Assembly: GCF_006716425.1 (NCBI RefSeq)
Contig: NZ_VFOZ01000001.1
Location: 1,116,001 to 1,180,000 of the forward strand
Direction: 5' to 3'
DNA: 64,000 bases
Source: Actinoallomurus bryophytorum
Lineage (GTDB): Bacteria > Actinomycetota > Actinomycetes > Streptosporangiales > Streptosporangiaceae
The notes beneath the pieces were generated by a model, which was not told where the DNA came from, did not search any database, and saw nothing but the letters and a program-made list of their open reading frames with translations. A program made the translations under genes and the position numbers. Below, piece after piece: positions 25,946-34,480 of the stretch (positions are counted from its first letter, which is position 1; every line of letters starts with the position of its first letter).

Positions 25946-27793
25946 ATGCGCCCATCCCTGCTGGCGCCGCTCCGGCGCCGGGTACACCCGCCCCTGGCCA
26001 CGGGAATCCTCGTGGCGGCACTGTGCCTCATGACGGAGACGGCCGTCGGCGCCCTGCTCGGGAAAATGGTGCCGGTCCAGTCCCTCGGCGTGCTGTACCT
26101 CCTCGGCCTGCTGCTGATCGCGACGGTGTGGGGTCTCGTCCTGGGGCTCCTGATGGCCCTCGCCAGCACCGTCGTGTTCGACTACTTCCTCATTCCGCCC
26201 GCGTGGAGCCTGCGGCTCAACCGCGACGAGGACCTGGCGATCCTCGGCGTCTTCATGGCTCTGGCGCTCCTGGCCTGCACGCTCGCGAGGCTGTCCCAGC
26301 TGCTGTCCGCCGAGGTGGAGGCGCGCAAGGAGGCCGACCTGTCCGCCGAGCTGGCCCGCCTCCTGCTGCGCACGCCGGACCCGGGCACCGTCCTGCAGTC
26401 GGCCGCGCGGCGGCTGGCGCGGACGCTGGGGCTGCCCTCGGCCGCGATCGAGCGCGGCGTGATCGCCTCGGACGTCCGGCATGAGGCCTTCCCGCTCCGT
26501 GGCGAACAGGTGATGGCCACCCTCCTCGTTCCCGCCGGTCTGCCACGGCAGGTGACACGCCGCCTGCGAGAGCGCGTGATCCCCTCGCTGGAGGTGCTCC
26601 TGGAGGCGGCGTGCGAGCGCAAGAAGGTCGCGGACGCGCTGCGCGACAGCCGCGACGAGCTCGCCCGGATCGCCGACGAACAGGCCTCGCTCCGTCGCCT
26701 GGCCACGCTGGTCGCCCATGCCGCCCCGCCCACGGAGGTCTTCCACGCGGTCGCCCACGAGATGGGGCGGATCCTGGGGGCGATGCACACAGTGGTGGCC
26801 CGCTACGAGCCCGTCGCCTCCGCGGTCACCGTCGGCAACTGGAACAACCGCCCTGACCTCGACGCCACCATGCCGCTCCACTCCCACTGGACCCTCGAAC
26901 CCGGCACCGTCTCCGAGCTGGTGTCGCGTACGGGTGCGCCCTCGCGGGTCGACGCGTACCTGGGCGCCGGCCCGCTCACCCGAAGGCTGCGCGCGCGGGG
27001 GATCGTCTCCTCCGTCGGCTGTCCGATCGTGGTCGGCCGGTCCCTGTGGGGCGTGGCGATCGTCTCCGCCAGCACGTCCGACCCGCTGCCGGACGACACC
27101 GAGATGCGCATGCTGGAGTTCACCGAGCTCGCCGCCGCCGCGATCGCCAACGCCCAGGGCAACGCCGATCTGAAGGCCTCACGTGCCCGAGTCGTCGCCG
27201 CCGCCGACGAGGCACGCCGCCGCGTCGAACGCGATCTGCACGACGGGACGCAACAGCGACTGGTCTCCCTGGGCCTCGAACTGCGCGGGATCGGAGAGGC
27301 GATCCCGCCGGAGCTGGACGAGGTCAGAACGCAGCTGGCACGGACGGCGAAGTCGCTGGACGACGCCGTGGTGGATCTGCAGGAGCTTTCACGCGGCCTG
27401 CATCCGGCGATCCTGTCCAAGGGCGGTCTCAAGCCGGCGCTCACGGTGCTCGCACGGCGGTCCGCCATGCCGGTCGAGCTCGACGTGTCCGTGTGCGGGC
27501 GGCTCGCGCAGCGCTTCGAGGTGACCGTCTACTACATCGTGTCCGAGGCGCTCACGAACGCGGCCAAGCACGCGTTCGCCTCCGTCGTTCACATCGGACT
27601 CGCCATGAACGGCCGCACCCTGCGGCTCTCGATCAGCGACGACGGCGTCGGCGGAGCCGATCCGAGCTGCGGATCGGGCCTGATCGGCCTCACCGACCGC
27701 GTCGAGGCCATCGGCGGCAAGATCTCGATCGTCAGCCCGGCCCGTGGTGGGACCTCCCTGCTGATCGAGTTCCCGCTGGACGAGCGCGGGTGA
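25946..27793 (+). CDS. Sensor histidine kinase with KdpD-like membrane domain
   Basis: A 615-residue kinase: about four transmembrane segments in a DUF4118-like domain (residues 15-110), a coiled region, a GAF domain (about 250-400), HisKA_3 with the phospho-accepting His432 in RDLHDGTQQR, and a C-terminal HATPase with NAAKHA (N-box) and DDGVGG. This is the NarL-type kinase class. No response regulator is adjacent; two occur at 46.5 and 47.2 kb. A TAATGT box about 6 nt before ATG 25946 suggests a leaderless transcript; an ATG three codons upstream is possible. It ends 3 nt from the convergent oxidoreductase. It shares domain order with the 44.5-kb kinase. Confidence 0.87.
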   Translation: MRPSLLAPLRRRVHPPLATGILVAALCLMTETAVGALLGKMVPVQSLGVLYLLGLLLIATVWGLVLGLLMALASTVVFDYFLIPPAWSLRLNRDEDLAILGVFMALALLACTLARLSQLLSAEVEARKEADLSAELARLLLRTPDPGTVLQSAARRLARTLGLPSAAIERGVIASDVRHEAFPLRGEQVMATLLVPAGLPRQVTRRLRERVIPSLEVLLEAACERKKVADALRDSRDELARIADEQASLRRLATLVAHAAPPTEVFHAVAHEMGRILGAMHTVVARYEPVASAVTVGNWNNRPDLDATMPLHSHWTLEPGTVSELVSRTGAPSRVDAYLGAGPLTRRLRARGIVSSVGCPIVVGRSLWGVAIVSASTSDPLPDDTEMRMLEFTELAAAAIANAQGNADLKASRARVVAAADEARRRVERDLHDGTQQRLVSLGLELRGIGEAIPPELDEVRTQLARTAKSLDDAVVDLQELSRGLHPAILSKGGLKPALTVLARRSAMPVELDVSVCGRLAQRFEVTVYYIVSEALTNAAKHAFASVVHIGLAMNGRTLRLSISDDGVGGADPSCGSGLIGLTDRVEAIGGKISIVSPARGGTSLLIEFPLDERG

Positions 27794-27796
27794 TGC

Positions 27797-28786
27797 TCAC
27801 CGGGCCCGCGAGAGGTCGGTGATGACGACCTTCCCGATGGGCCGGTCCTCGATCAGATGGCGGAGTGCCTCGCCCGCGGCGTCGAGCGGATAGATCGAGT
27901 CGATGACCGGAAAGATCCGCGCGTCGGCCAGCAGGCCGGTGATGGTGGACCAGGCGAGACGCGACTCGGCGGCGTCCACCGCGGTCAGGGAGAACCCGTG
28001 CAGGCTGGCGCGGCGCCGTACGACGTCGCCGATCGGCAGGTGCGCCACCCCGCCGCCGGACTGGCCGACCAGCACGATCCGCCCCTCGGTCGCCAGTGTC
28101 TCGGCGATCTGCGCGGTCAGCTCGCCCCCGACGCCGTCGACGGCGACGTCGATGCCGTCGGCGAAACCGGCGCCGAGCCCGCCGGCCAGCCGGTCGCACT
28201 CGAGGTCGACCACCTCGATCCCGTACGCCCACGGCGCCGCGCGTACGGCCTCGGCCTTGGCCGTGCTGCCCGCGCTGCCGGCCACGGCGGAGGCGCCGAG
28301 CGCGCGGGCCACCTGGGCGGTCGCGTTGCCGATGCTGCCGCCGATGGCGGGTGAGAAGACCCGCGCTCCCGGCGAGAACATGCCCAGGCGCAGGGCGAGC
28401 ACGGCGGTGAGGTAGGCGATCGGCACCGTGGCCGCCACCTCGTCGGCGACGTTCACGGGGATCTCGGCAAGGTTCTGTTCCGGGATCACGGCGAACTCCG
28501 CCATCGTGCCGTCCGCGGTGACGCCGACGGGCCCGGCGAAGAACATCACGCGAGTGCCGGGCTCCCACCGGCCCGCGGGGTCGGCGACGACGACGCCCGC
28601 TCCCTCATTGCCCAGCGTGACCGGGCCCGGCATCGCGCCGGTGGCGACCGTGTGGTCCCACCGGGTCACCCCCGCGGCGGTGACCTGCACCAGCACCTCT
28701 CCGGTGCCGGGCGTGGGATCTTCGACGTACTCGACGCGCAGGTCGGTGGTGTGCTCGGTGATCGGATACGCGCGCGCAGCCTTCAC
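27797..28786 (-). CDS. Quinone oxidoreductase-like MDR dehydrogenase
   Basis: A 329-residue medium-chain reductase without catalytic zinc residues. It has the N-terminal GroES-like domain (GVTRWDH, LGNEGAGVV) and a Rossmann domain (GGSIGNATAQVARALGA, then VDGVGGE). Such proteins are NADPH-dependent quinone or enone reductases. GTG start at 28786 with AAGGGGG 5 nt upstream. It is monocistronic, convergent with the histidine kinase; its 5' side faces the glycosidase terminator. Confidence 0.82.
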   Translation of the reverse strand: MKAARAYPITEHTTDLRVEYVEDPTPGTGEVLVQVTAAGVTRWDHTVATGAMPGPVTLGNEGAGVVVADPAGRWEPGTRVMFFAGPVGVTADGTMAEFAVIPEQNLAEIPVNVADEVAATVPIAYLTAVLALRLGMFSPGARVFSPAIGGSIGNATAQVARALGASAVAGSAGSTAKAEAVRAAPWAYGIEVVDLECDRLAGGLGAGFADGIDVAVDGVGGELTAQIAETLATEGRIVLVGQSGGGVAHLPIGDVVRRRASLHGFSLTAVDAAESRLAWSTITGLLADARIFPVIDSIYPLDAAGEALRHLIEDRPIGKVVITDLSRAR

Positions 28787-28904
28787 CCGCCGCCCCCTTC
28801 GCAGCCCCCTGGAGCGGACGTTGACGCGACACGATGTCCCCGAGTGCCGCTTTCGTCCCTACCGTCACTCGGCATACCCCCGGCACTGGTGCGGCACGCC
28901 TGAT

Positions 28905-28943
28905 CAGGGCCGGTACCTGCCGGTATGGCAGGCACCGGCCCTG
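28905..28943 (-). terminator. Terminator of the glycosidase cluster
   Basis: An imperfect inverted repeat, CAGGGCCGGT-a-CCTGCC / GGCAGG-c-ACCGGCCCTG, with a 5-nt loop, 6 nt beyond the GH16 stop. It is the expected end of the GH30-GH18-GH16 transcript. Confidence 0.75.
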
Positions 28944-28948
28944 GGTTC

Positions 28949-30214
28949 TCAGGACGGAAGCGTCCACTTCTGGTTGGCGGCGGAAGCGTTGCAGTCCCAG
29001 ATCTGCAGACGGGTGCCGTTGGCCGAGCTCGGGCCGGTCGCGTCCAGGCACCTGCCCGATCCGGTGTTGACCAGCGTCCCGCCCGAGCCGGGTTGCCACT
29101 TCTGGGCGGCGGAACCGTTGCAGTCATACAGCTGCACCGGCGTGCCGTTGGCCGTACCGGCCGACGTGACGTCCATGCACTTGCCCAGTGCCCGCAGGGT
29201 CTGGTCCGATCCGACGGTCCAGCTCTGCGCGGACGTGCCGTTGCAGTCGTACAGCTGCACCGCCGCGCCGTTGGCGCTGCTCGCCGCGGCCACGTCGACG
29301 CACTTGCCGCCGTACCCGGTGATCTGACCGCCGGTGCCACCGCCACCGGTCGCGCTGGTGGTGACGTGCACGTAGTCGACGACGAGTTGCTGCGGGAAGG
29401 TGGTGGAACCGTCCGGGTCGCCCGGCCAGTAGCCGCCGACCGCGAGGTTCATGATGATGTAGAACGGGTGGTCGAACACCCAGTGGTTGCCGTTCAGGTC
29501 GGCCGGCGTACGGGTCTCGTACGCGTGGCCGTCCACCGACCAGGTGATGGTGTTCGGCGCCCAGTCGACCGCGAAGGTGTGAAAGTCGTCGGCGAAGGCC
29601 TGGCCGTTCGGCAGCGTGTAGCCGGCGCCGATGCCGCCGCTGCCGGAGTAGCCCGGCCCGTGGATCGTGCCGTGCACGCTGCCGGGCTCGAAGCCGACGT
29701 TCTCCATGACGTCGATCTCTCCGTTGCCGGGCCAGCCCTGGTTGCCGGTCCCGAGCATCCAGAACGCCGGCCACATGCCCTGGCCGCGCGGGATCTTCAT
29801 CCGCGTCTCGAAGTGGCCGTACGCCTGGGTGAAGGCGGAGGCCGTGTTCATCCGGGCCGAGGTGTACTGGCACGTGCCGTACCAGCACTGGTAGCCGGCC
29901 GGGTTCTCCTTGCGCGCGGTGATCACGAGGTGGCCCTGGCCGTCCAGCGCGGCGTTGTTCGTACCGCTCGTGTAGTACTCGCGCTCGTGGTTGTTGACGT
30001 TGTCGCCGGTCTCGAGGCGCCACTTGCCTCCGTCGACGGCGGAGCCGGCGGCACCGTTGAAGTCATCGGTGAACGTGGCCGCGGCGGGCGCGGCGGCCCG
30101 CGGGGCCTGAGGCGCCCGCGGGCTCGCCGCCGCCGTGGCGGCGCCACCGGACCCGATGATCAGCGCGGCGGCCAGAGTGAACAGGCCGATACGCCGGCGG
30201 GATGCGGTGTGCAT
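28949..30214 (-). CDS. Secreted GH16 endo-beta-1,3-glucanase with CBM13 (ricin-type) module
   Basis: A 421-residue exported enzyme. A signal peptide (basic HTASRRR, hydrophobic 10-28, Ala-rich cleavage) precedes a GH16 domain (about 45-285) with the catalytic signature E166-I-D-V-M-E171, nucleophile and acid/base. This E-I-D-V-M-E form with an extra Met is typical of laminarinases rather than lichenases. A Gly/Thr linker leads to a 127-residue CBM13 beta-trefoil with three QxW repeats (QSW, QKW, QKW). It should cut beta-1,3-glucan outside the cell. ATG 30214 has GGGAG upstream. Last gene of three co-directed glycosidases. Confidence 0.9.
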   Translation of the reverse strand: MHTASRRRIGLFTLAAALIIGSGGAATAAASPRAPQAPRAAAPAAATFTDDFNGAAGSAVDGGKWRLETGDNVNNHEREYYTSGTNNAALDGQGHLVITARKENPAGYQCWYGTCQYTSARMNTASAFTQAYGHFETRMKIPRGQGMWPAFWMLGTGNQGWPGNGEIDVMENVGFEPGSVHGTIHGPGYSGSGGIGAGYTLPNGQAFADDFHTFAVDWAPNTITWSVDGHAYETRTPADLNGNHWVFDHPFYIIMNLAVGGYWPGDPDGSTTFPQQLVVDYVHVTTSATGGGGTGGQITGYGGKCVDVAAASSANGAAVQLYDCNGTSAQSWTVGSDQTLRALGKCMDVTSAGTANGTPVQLYDCNGSAAQKWQPGSGGTLVNTGSGRCLDATGPSSANGTRLQIWDCNASAANQKWTLPS

Positions 30215-30242
30215 CGTTTTCTCCCTCTCGTACTCGATCGGG

Positions 30243-31694
30243 CTAGGACGTGGTCCACTGCTGGTTGGTGGCGCCGGTGCAGGTCCAGACCTGCAGCCGG
30301 GTGCCGTTGGCCGAGCTCGGCCCCGTGGCGTCCAGGCACTTACCGCCCGCGCTGCTGACCAGGGAGTTGTTCGCGCCCTTGCTCCACTTCTGGTTGGCCG
30401 CACCCGTGCAGTCCCACAACTGCACCGTCGCGCCGTTGGCGGTACCGGGCGCGTTCACGTCCATGCACTTGCCCAGGGCGCGGATCGTGCCGTCCGAGCC
30501 CACGGTCCACTGCTGCGCCGTGCTGCCGTTGCAGTCGTACAGCTGGACGGCCGCGCCGTTGGTGCTGCTCGCCGCGGCCACGTCGACGCACTTGCCGCCG
30601 TAGCCGGTGATCTGACCGCCGGTGCCGCCACCGCCACCGCCGCCACCGCTCGAACCGCCGGTGATCGCGTTGAAGGTGCGGGAGAACTGGTACGCGCTCT
30701 GCGGCGTGCCGCTGCAGGTGTCGGAGAGCTGGCCGTTGGTCGAACACGCCTTGTCACGGCCGAGCGCCCAGAACGCGAGCTCCTGGATGCCGTGGCTCGC
30801 CGCGAAGCTTTCCAGCGTCGTGGCGTTGCCGGTGGTGAAGATCTCGTTCTGGGAGTCGTTCACGCCGATCATCGGCGTGTTGCCCTCCATGGCCCACAGC
30901 TGGTCGGAGGTCTTGGTCGTCCAGATCTTGCCCAGCTGCGTGTGAAGGCCGTTCGCCGCGTTGATGGCGGTCTGTCCCATGTCAAGAGTCGGGCCGTAGT
31001 CCATCGTCATGGGGTTGACGAGGTTGACGTCCAGGCCCCGGCTCTTGGCGTTGTTCAGCAGGTCGAGGCCGTCCTGCGGCAGGCCGCCGGGGTCGGTCGA
31101 GAGGGTGTAGTCGACGGTGAGGTGCTTGCCGGCCGCGGCGTACTGCTGCTGGAGCGCGGCGAGCGCCTGGTTGCGCCGGTCGTTGGCGGCGTCGTCGTCG
31201 ATGACCCCCTCGCCCTCGATGTCCATGTCCACGCGGGTGAGGTTGAGGGTGTCGATGACCTTCTTGTACTGCGCCTGCAGCGCGGAGACCGACGAGCACG
31301 CCTGGGCGAGCTCGGTCGGGGCGGCGCCGCCGAAGGAGACGATGACGTCGCCGCCGGAGGCACGCAGGTTGTTGATCGCGGTCTGCCACCCGCTGCTGTC
31401 GATGGAGGTGTCACCGTTCCAGGTGGCGGTGCAGCCGTTGCCGGCGATGACGAAGGCGAGTGTGTAGTACTTCAGCCCGGTCGCGGCCTGGGCGCTGGCC
31501 ATGGCCGAGGTCGAGCCCCAGGTCTCGACGTACGGGGCGGCGTAGTGGGCGGGGAAGCCCGGTCCCGGGTTGACCGCCGCGTGCGCGGCCGTCCCGGTGC
31601 CGACCATCACACCCGCGGCCGCGAGGGGGATCGCGGCGAGCGCGGCGAGACGGGCCAGCCCGCGCCGGGGCGTGCTGAACAGAGGTCGTGGCAT
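30243..31694 (-). CDS. Secreted GH18 chitinase with CBM13 module
   Basis: A 483-residue exported enzyme with a twin-Arg-containing signal (PRRGLARL, hydrophobic 16-32, cleavage near AHA-A). The GH18 barrel contains VSFGGA on strand 3 and the catalytic D156-M-D158-I-E160 with Glu160 as acid; the first Asp of the usual DxxDxDxE is Thr here. ELAFWALGRD near the barrel end supplies the conserved Trp. A poly-Gly linker joins a CBM13 trefoil almost identical to those of both neighbours. It should hydrolyse chitin. AGGAGA precedes ATG 31694 by 8 nt; 49 nt separate it from the GH30 gene. Confidence 0.9.
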   Translation of the reverse strand: MPRPLFSTPRRGLARLAALAAIPLAAAGVMVGTGTAAHAAVNPGPGFPAHYAAPYVETWGSTSAMASAQAATGLKYYTLAFVIAGNGCTATWNGDTSIDSSGWQTAINNLRASGGDVIVSFGGAAPTELAQACSSVSALQAQYKKVIDTLNLTRVDMDIEGEGVIDDDAANDRRNQALAALQQQYAAAGKHLTVDYTLSTDPGGLPQDGLDLLNNAKSRGLDVNLVNPMTMDYGPTLDMGQTAINAANGLHTQLGKIWTTKTSDQLWAMEGNTPMIGVNDSQNEIFTTGNATTLESFAASHGIQELAFWALGRDKACSTNGQLSDTCSGTPQSAYQFSRTFNAITGGSSGGGGGGGGTGGQITGYGGKCVDVAAASSTNGAAVQLYDCNGSTAQQWTVGSDGTIRALGKCMDVNAPGTANGATVQLWDCTGAANQKWSKGANNSLVSSAGGKCLDATGPSSANGTRLQVWTCTGATNQQWTTS

Positions 31695-31743
31695 GAAGAG
31701 TTCTCCTGACGGGGGTGAAATGAAACGGTGGTGACGGAGATGG

Positions 31744-33645
31744 CTAAGGGGTGGCCCACTGCTGGTTGGTGGCGCCGGTGCAGGTCCAGATCTGCAGCCG
31801 GGTGCCGTTGGCCGAGCTAGGGCCGGTCGCGTCCAGGCACTTGCCCGACGCGGGGTTGACGAGCGAGCTGGACGCGCCCTTGCTCCACTGCTGCGCGCCG
31901 GAGCCGTTGCAGTCGTACAGCTGGACCTGCGTGCCGTTGGCCGTACCGGCCGAGGCCAGGTCCATGCACTTGCCGAGCGCCTTGATGGTGCCGTCGGAGC
32001 CGACCGTCCACTGCTGCGCGCCCGAGCCGTTGCAGTCGTACAGCTGCACCGCCGCGCCGTTGGCCGAGCTGGCCCCGGCGACGTCGACGCACTTACCGCC
32101 CAGGCCGGTGATCTGGCCCGTGCCGCCACCGCCACCGCCACCGCCGTTGCCGCTCTGCGTGCCGTTCCAGGTGAACGTCGCGGTGGTCTTGGCCGGCAGG
32201 GAGTAGGTGAACGACTCGCCGCCCCAGTTGACCTTCATCGACTGCGCGGAACCGGTGTCGTTGTAGGCGACGAGCGCCTTGGAGCCGTCCGGGTTGCGCC
32301 AGGCGACGTTGGGCACGGAGGAGTTGGCCGTAGAGTCGATGCGGTATGCGCCGGGCTTGACGAACTTGGTGAGCTGGCCCATGTCGTAATACTCGACCGT
32401 GTAGTCGACCTGCCCGCTGCGGCTGTCGCCGTTGTGCACGGTGATCAGTCCGGTGCAGGTGCCGCAGCCGCCGTTGTGCGGGCCCATGTTCTGGTCCACG
32501 GCAAGCGACCACTTCACCACGCTCTTACCCCAGTTGCGGGTGTAGTCGATGATGTTGTGCATGTCCTCTTGCTGCTGGTTCCCGATCCAGGTGCCGCCGG
32601 AGTGCTCGGTGTCGTAGGCGTCCAGGTTCGGGTACTGGTTGTGCGTCGTGGTCTGCTGGCCGACGTCGCCGCCGTAGCCGTGCCAGGCGATGCCGCCGAA
32701 GTTGGGGTCGTTGCGGATGGCGGTGTCGTCCACCTGCGGCGCGCCGTAGCTCGCGTAGGTGTCCCAGTTCCAGTCCAGTGCGAGGACCTTCGTGGACAGG
32801 CCGGCGGTGTGGAAGGCCGGCAGCAGGTTGGTCTTGGTGAAGTAGTCCAGACCTGAGCCGTTCCAGCTCATCGACGGATACCCGCCGCAGCACGTCGGCT
32901 CGTTCTGTGCGGACACGAAGTCGATCGGCACGCCCTGAGCCTGGTACGCCTGGATGTACTTCACGAAGTACTGGGCGTACGCGGCGTAGTACTGGGACTG
33001 CAGCCAGCCGGGCTGGTTGAACGTGCCGTTGTCCTTCATCCAGGCCGGCGCGCTCCATGGCGTGGCCATGACCTTGAGGGCCGGGTTGAGCTGCCGTGCC
33101 TGCTTGGTCAGCGGCAGGACGTCGGCCAGGTCGTGGGAGATGGAGAAGTGGCTGAGGCTCGGGTCGGTCTGGCCGGAGGGCATGTCGTCGAAGGAGTAGT
33201 TGCTCCGGGCCAGGTCGGAGGCGCCCATCGGGTTGCGCAGGAAGTCCAGGCCGATTCCGCTGTTCGGGTCGAACAGCTGCTGCATCACCTGGGTGCGCGT
33301 CGTCGAGCTGAGCGCTCCGCTGCTGTTCATCAGCCAGGCGGCGGTGTCGGTGAACGACGCGCCCGCGCCGGTGAACTGCTGGTAGCGGTTGTTCTCGTTG
33401 ACGGTGATGTTCTGGGCGCCGCTGCCACCGGTCCCGAAGGTGATCGGCGTCTGCTGCTGCAGCCCGCGGGTGACGTGGCGGCCGCCGCTGTCATCGGTCG
33501 TGGTCAGCCAGATGTTGACGCTTTCACCCGCGGCGTGCGCGGGAGAGAGCCCACCGGTGAAGAGTGCGGCGACGAGAGCAAGGAGTGCGGAGGAGGCGAA
33601 CAGCCGTGCGGGCCTTTGGCCGGCGCGGCGGGCTTTCTTCTTCAT
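31744..33645 (-). CDS. Secreted GH30 glucanase (beta-1,6-glucanase-like) with CBM13 module
   Basis: A 633-residue exported enzyme. Signal peptide 1-38 (KKKARR, hydrophobic core, AHA cleavage). The GH30 catalytic barrel (about 85-420) shows acid/base Glu249 in SAQNEP and nucleophile Glu347 in YDTEHSGG, with a beta-side domain to about 490. A poly-Gly linker and C-terminal CBM13 follow (three QQW repeats). GH30 members of this type cleave beta-1,6-glucan; glucosylceramidase and xylanase activities exist in the family, so specificity is inferred from its GH16 and GH18 neighbours. First gene of the cluster, behind a long leader with 38-bp repeats. Confidence 0.88.
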   Translation of the reverse strand: MKKKARRAGQRPARLFASSALLALVAALFTGGLSPAHAAGESVNIWLTTTDDSGGRHVTRGLQQQTPITFGTGGSGAQNITVNENNRYQQFTGAGASFTDTAAWLMNSSGALSSTTRTQVMQQLFDPNSGIGLDFLRNPMGASDLARSNYSFDDMPSGQTDPSLSHFSISHDLADVLPLTKQARQLNPALKVMATPWSAPAWMKDNGTFNQPGWLQSQYYAAYAQYFVKYIQAYQAQGVPIDFVSAQNEPTCCGGYPSMSWNGSGLDYFTKTNLLPAFHTAGLSTKVLALDWNWDTYASYGAPQVDDTAIRNDPNFGGIAWHGYGGDVGQQTTTHNQYPNLDAYDTEHSGGTWIGNQQQEDMHNIIDYTRNWGKSVVKWSLAVDQNMGPHNGGCGTCTGLITVHNGDSRSGQVDYTVEYYDMGQLTKFVKPGAYRIDSTANSSVPNVAWRNPDGSKALVAYNDTGSAQSMKVNWGGESFTYSLPAKTTATFTWNGTQSGNGGGGGGGGTGQITGLGGKCVDVAGASSANGAAVQLYDCNGSGAQQWTVGSDGTIKALGKCMDLASAGTANGTQVQLYDCNGSGAQQWSKGASSSLVNPASGKCLDATGPSSANGTRLQIWTCTGATNQQWATP

Positions 33646-33684
33646 GGGGCGTCTCGGCTCCAGGATTCGGGGGCGGAGGAGTCA

Positions 33685-33798
33685 TATGCCTGTGGCGGCA
33701 GGCGAGGTCGTACTCGTGCGGCTATGCCTGTGGCGGCAGACATGGTCGTACTTGGGCGGTTATGCCTGTGGCGGCAGGCGTGGTCGTGCTTGGGCGGC
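33685..33798. repeat. Three tandem 38-bp repeats upstream of GH30
   Basis: Units start at 33685, 33723 and 33761, each beginning TATGCCTGTGGCGGCAG. Each holds a small inverted repeat GCCTG-N6-CAGGC (changed to CAGAC in the middle unit). They lie 40-153 bp before the GH30 start in its leader/promoter region; iteron-like operators or an expanded repeat are both possible. Confidence 0.8.
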
Positions 33799-34313
33799 CC
33801 CCGTCCGCGGTGAAAGACCCTCGGCCGGGTCACCCGCTGCGAGAACAGCGCGGGCCCGGACAAGGAACGCGGGCCGGGTGACGGTCGCCACCCTCCCGTC
33901 GACCTGCTCCCCCGTCCCCGGCCGGCCGGACCACCGTCGCCGGCGTACGCGCTGGCGGGCGCGTAGGCGATGGCGTTCGGTGGCTGTCCTGCGCGGCGGG
34001 GATCGTGCCCGGCACCGGTGGCTCTGGCGGAGTCATCCGCGAGCCGGGGCTCGGCCGGGGCGAGCACGGCGAGGGAGCCGGCCCGGCCACCCACCGGGCC
34101 GGGTTCTGGTCGGCGTCCGGCCGGGGCGGGCCCTGGCCGGAGGCCGGCGGGAGCGGATCCCGTACGGCCACTGAACGGACAGGGCGGCACCATGGCGATC
34201 GCGTCTCGCTGGAGGCTGCGGTGCCACATGGCGCGTGCCCCTTTCGGCGGGATGAAGTCCTGGTTCGGCATCCCCCGAGGCCATTTATTAAGAAACCTTC
34301 CTTTCAGTGGTCC
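33799..34313. other. Gene-free stretch upstream of GH30
   Basis: I see no supported gene in this 515-bp stretch; open frames on both strands have no domain and no ribosome site. Near its end an imperfect palindrome around AAGAAACCTTCCTT (34290-34303) lies in an AT-rich patch, resembling motifs seen before actinomycete glycosidase genes. If transcription of GH30 begins near 34.3 kb the leader is over 600 nt. Confidence 0.4.
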
Positions 34314-34360
34314 CGACGTTAACGTCGCGGTCAAGTCATGTCAACACTCATCGGACATGA
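34314..34360. promoter_or_regulatory. Two palindromic operator candidates between GH30 and deoR
   Basis: CGACGTTAACGTCG (34314-34327) is a perfect 14-bp palindrome. Nine bases on, TCATGTC / GACATGA (34336-34342 and 34354-34360) form a 7-bp inverted repeat with an 11-nt spacer. They lie in the divergent control region of the glycosidase cluster and deoR, so a regulator bound there could affect both. Confidence 0.5.
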
Positions 34361-34416
34361 CCGTCCGGCCGTACGATGGGCCGCCTCACAGGCCCATGGG
34401 CCGCCGTCGCTCCCTC

Positions 34417-34480
34417 TTGACGGACCACAGATGTGGGGATAAACAGAAGTAAAACAACCTTGAAACGGTGGTCAATCAAC
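34417..34480 (+). promoter_or_regulatory. deoR promoter
   Basis: TTGACG (34417-34422), 17 nt, TAAACA (34440-34445), then AAAC and TGAAACGG direct-repeat-like elements running up to the start codon. The same arrangement occurs upstream of the PTS operon (41554-41618), including TGAAACGG-GGT-AA-CAACA (dashes mark variable bases). Confidence 0.65.

Larger units (their letters stand above)
28949..32121 (-). repeat. Three near-identical CBM13-coding modules
   Basis: The last ~380 bp of the three glycosidase genes (about 28949-29332, 30243-30626 and 31744-32121) encode almost the same 127-residue trefoil: GGKCVDVA-ASS-NGAAVQLYDCNG, LGKCMD, CLDATGPSSANGTRLQ. Catalytic domains are unrelated, so the modules were duplicated or homogenised by gene conversion. 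They are direct repeats able to recombine. Confidence 0.85.

Noticed and set aside
33685-33798. CRISPR array
   Set aside because: Units are contiguous 38-bp tandem repeats without unique spacers, and no cas gene is present.
33642-34452. Frames of 160-230 codons upstream of GH30
   Set aside because: They translate the tandem repeats and GC-rich spacer into low-complexity Arg/Pro/Gly sequence and lack any start signal.
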